A stretch of 64,000 nt of DNA, taken from positions 12,310,001-12,374,000 of the forward strand of contig NC_056538.1 of assembly GCF_910596095.1 (NCBI RefSeq), in the 5' to 3' direction. The number at the start of each line of letters is the position of its first letter. Position 1 is the first letter of the stretch. Shown here in pieces: positions 61,475 to 64,000 of the stretch. The DNA is from Thunnus maccoyii. Its lineage: Eukaryota > Chordata > Actinopteri > Scombriformes > Scombridae. Position numbers and translations under genes: made by a program. The notes beneath the pieces were generated by a model, which ran no database searches, was not told the origin of the DNA, and saw only the letters and a list, made by a program, of their open reading frames with translations.

Positions 61475-63832
61475 TGATACTCAGCATTTTCTGTCTCACC
61501 TAACTCCTGTCAATGCAAGAACTCTTAACACCAGCTCCAGTTCTGTCACTTAATGCACTTACTGACATCGCCTGGTACAAAAACTCGCGCACACACACAC
61601 ATACTCCCCAGTCGCACATGCAGTACACTCAGTGCACTCAGTAATTTTGCAAAAACAAGACAAGCTCCTGCTCCTCTTCTTTCCTCTAGAACTGCAGCAA
61701 AGTCCCCCTCCAGTACCCCCCCCCCCTCTCTCTTAAACACACTTCTCTGCTCCAGCTCAAATCACAGCGCATTGGTTCACTTGGGCTCTATAAGTACACT
61801 ACGAAACTCCTGGAGCTCACAGGTGCTTTGACGAATTCTGTGAAAATGCTAACATCCTGTTCCATCAAGGCCAATCCCTCTGGGAATAAACTGCAAAGAA
61901 TGATGTCTATGATTATCACTGCGACCCTTGAAAAACCTTGGATTTCTGTGATGGACTTCCTGTTACAAATGGCAGGGTAATCTGGCACAATTTTACCATG
62001 AAAGTGTCTAATTTATAAAGTGTTGTGCAGAACAGAGATAATGTAGTCTGACTATCATTCATGAGTTTCAAGTTTTTCCTCGGAGGCCCCATGGCGGCTA
62101 CTTTCTACATACTGCACTGGTCTTGAACTTGAGCAAAATTGCAGGAATTATACACACACAGACACACTAAAAATGATTAAACTTACATGAAACCTACACC
62201 CTTAACCTCAAATCACCCATGTCCCTGTAAGTTTCTCAATTTCCCAGTTTGATTAGACACCCATCTCTGACCTATCGCTTGCCTGCTGATGTGGAGAAAC
62301 CCAAGGAGGAGCAGCGACAGCTAGAAATTTACAGAGGGAGGCAGCACTAAAAGCCATCACTGTGCAGGGAGAAATGAAGTACTAAACTCCAAAGGCGGGG
62401 TGGGGACTTCCATTACTGTTCACAATAAAGTGGAGCCAATTCATCAATCAAGTTGTCTGTTCTGCTCACTCCCCTTATTTGCACCTTGCACGCCATTTGG
62501 CAGTGTAGCGCAAATAGCAGCTATGTTGCCAAATGGATGCTACTGTATCTCATCTGGAAGCATATTTTGGTAAATTTAACACAGCATTTTACTACTGCAT
62601 AAGCTAAAACATTCCCACTACGACCAATTTAATTGCTGATCTACCTATTAAGGTGATTTGCCTGTTTGATTCGCATTGAACAATCTTTAAGCACTCAGGA
62701 GGGCAATAACCCTGCTGTTTAGCTGTATGTTTTAAAAGACAATCCATTACAGTATACATTTTTGTGATGATAAAATCTTACAAGTATGATAGGGAATTTG
62801 GTCAAAGTTCTACTTATCTTTATCTTTAAGAAAATAATTATATTAAGTGTCCTCATTAAAAGAAGCCACAACTATGGCTTTTTAAAAGTAATATGCAAAT
62901 TATTGTCTTGTCTTGTAACTGTGCATGTTGATCATTTGGACAAAAAATTCTACATTTAATATCTTCAGAGGTATGAAGCGGGTCTCCCATAGCAACAATT
63001 ACAGCTATATTCACATAGGTGTTTCTGTATTAAAGTAAAATATGCAAAGAGTCAGTGAACTTTTTATTGTCTGTCTTTGAAGCAGTTCCTGAACCGAGCA
63101 GTTCTTGAACAAAACTTTGTAGTTTCTATGACTATTTTCAATATATCATATGCAATTTATTACAGCATATTAAAATTAAATGACCCTGTTTTCTTGCTTG
63201 CTTTATTACTGTGAAATCTGTTATGCATGTTTATTCTACATCACACGCTTTTATCCAGTGGTCCGATGTGAGTGCGATTATCATTATCCTGCTTTTAAAT
63301 TCTATCCCTGCAGATTATTGCGGTTCCAGTGGCAGACAGAATTACCCACCTACAGCCCATCCTCAGCTCAGAGCCTTAGCTCATTTAGCCCCCTTGTTAG
63401 AAAATGACAATGTGCTGTGGAACCTGCCTGAAGTCCCAGGATGCTCACTGTACACTCCACAGAGGGCAAACAGAGGTTAACAACCCTTTATTAATCCCTG
63501 CTAACAGAGACACCCAGAGGGAGAGACAGAGAGAGTGAGCTATAAAGACACTGAGAGAGAGAAGAAAGATACACAAGGAAGACATATGGGTAGAAAATTA
63601 GCAAAAAAGAGGAAGACATAAATAAAGCCAAGTAGACAGACAGATAGATGGAAACAGGAAGCGTGGGACTGATAGCGTGAATAGATGCAGCTTCCATACA
63701 GATACCAGCTTTGAATCATGAGGCAATGACATCTAACGACCCCTTGCATAGCATGGCAAGATGGTTGACTGCTGCCCTCACTCTACCAAGACACACTCAA
63801 CAGTGTCTCTCTTCTCTCTCTATGTCAGAAAC

Positions 63833-63860
63833 GCACACACACACACACACACACACACAC
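63833..63860 (+). repeat. (CA)n microsatellite
   Basis: About 14 CA units near the right edge of the window. Confidence 0.9.
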
Positions 63861-64000
63861 TAACATCTATGGTGCTGTGGGAGTGCAGTTAGGAGGTTTG
63901 AGCTGTAATTGGATCGGCCTCTATTTGGGGTCAGTGGTAAAAGTGAAAAGACTGGAGGCTTTTTCAAATGGACTAAAGACAAGGGAGACACCGGAGCACA

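Larger units (their letters stand above)
54977..64000. other. 9 kb upstream of serpini1 without a recognisable coding exon
   Basis: This holds the GA-rich tract (55000-55470), AT-rich DNA, a GC-rich islet (about 59980-60240) and three CA runs. A non-coding first exon of serpini1 should lie somewhere here or beyond, because the coding exon has its own acceptor, but I cannot place it. Short open frames, including one of 182 codons at 58550-59098 on the minus strand, carry no domain and look random. Confidence 0.5.

Noticed and set aside
61196..61499. Open frames of alternating Cys-Val on the minus strand
   Set aside because: They are translations of the long (CA)n microsatellite.
63211..63480. 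89-codon open frame on the plus strand near the right edge
   Set aside because: No recognisable domain or splice context; left as random, though an exon of a gene beyond the window cannot be excluded.
1..64000. CRISPR arrays, bacterial operons, phage or virus genes
   Set aside because: No regularly spaced repeats, no intronless long genes and no ribosome-binding-site pattern; all supported coding regions are spliced vertebrate genes or LINE remnants.

Overview
The window looks like nuclear DNA of a ray-finned fish, most likely a percomorph teleost. The genes are split by GT-AG introns from about 80 bases to 10 kb. Their proteins match vertebrate families at the divergence expected for fish. 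The introns and gaps are AT-rich and full of CA/GT microsatellites, small hAT-like and TTAA-flanked transposons, and LINE remnants (L2-like and L1/Tx1-like). There is no sign of a bacterial or viral gene system, no CRISPR array and no RNA gene I can support.

Four protein-coding genes could be assembled exon by exon, all in continuous frame. (1) On the + strand at 1602-7268 is a seven-exon PQ-loop lysosomal amino-acid transporter of the SLC66A1 family, 311 aa, probably slc66a1l (PQLC2L). (2) On the + strand at 12300-33801 is golim4 (GPP130), 16 coding exons and 699 aa, with a 10-kb first intron. (3) On the - strand at 45418-39273 is a seven-exon, 305-aa leucine-rich-repeat protein I cannot name. 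It begins Met-Gly-Asn-Ser-Cys and ends in a CaaX-like Cys-Asn-Ile-Leu. (4) On the - strand at 54955-48994 is serpini1 (neuroserpin), eight coding exons and 418 aa, preceded by at least one non-coding exon. In human, GOLIM4 and SERPINI1 are neighbours on 3q26 and PQLC2L lies on 3q25, so the block matches known vertebrate synteny.

Region by region: 1-1601 is repeat-rich upstream DNA. 1602-7268 is the transporter gene, whose introns hold two hAT-like element copies, one with a TTAA element nested in it. 7269-12299 is intergenic, with a hAT-like element carrying a 40-bp perfect palindrome and, at its end, the GC-richer golim4 promoter region. 12300-33801 is golim4. 33802-39272 is the tail-to-tail gap between golim4 and the LRR gene. 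39273-45418 is the LRR gene, whose largest intron holds an L2-like LINE fragment nested in a hAT-like element. 45419-48993 is a gap. 48994-54976 is serpini1. 54977-64000 has no coding exon I can recognise; it has a long GA-rich tract, a GC-rich islet near 60 kb and a (CA)n run of about 94 bp.

The genes are not an operon. slc66a1l, golim4 and serpini1 act in lysosome, Golgi and secretory pathway, but that is coincidence as far as the sequence shows. The most interesting items are the unnamed LRR protein with possible lipid-attachment signals at both ends, the serpini1 reactive loop (Arg-Thr at P1-P1', altered hinge) with its divergent C terminus, the nested transposons, and a tetranucleotide microsatellite serving as the polypyrimidine tract of slc66a1l exon 2.
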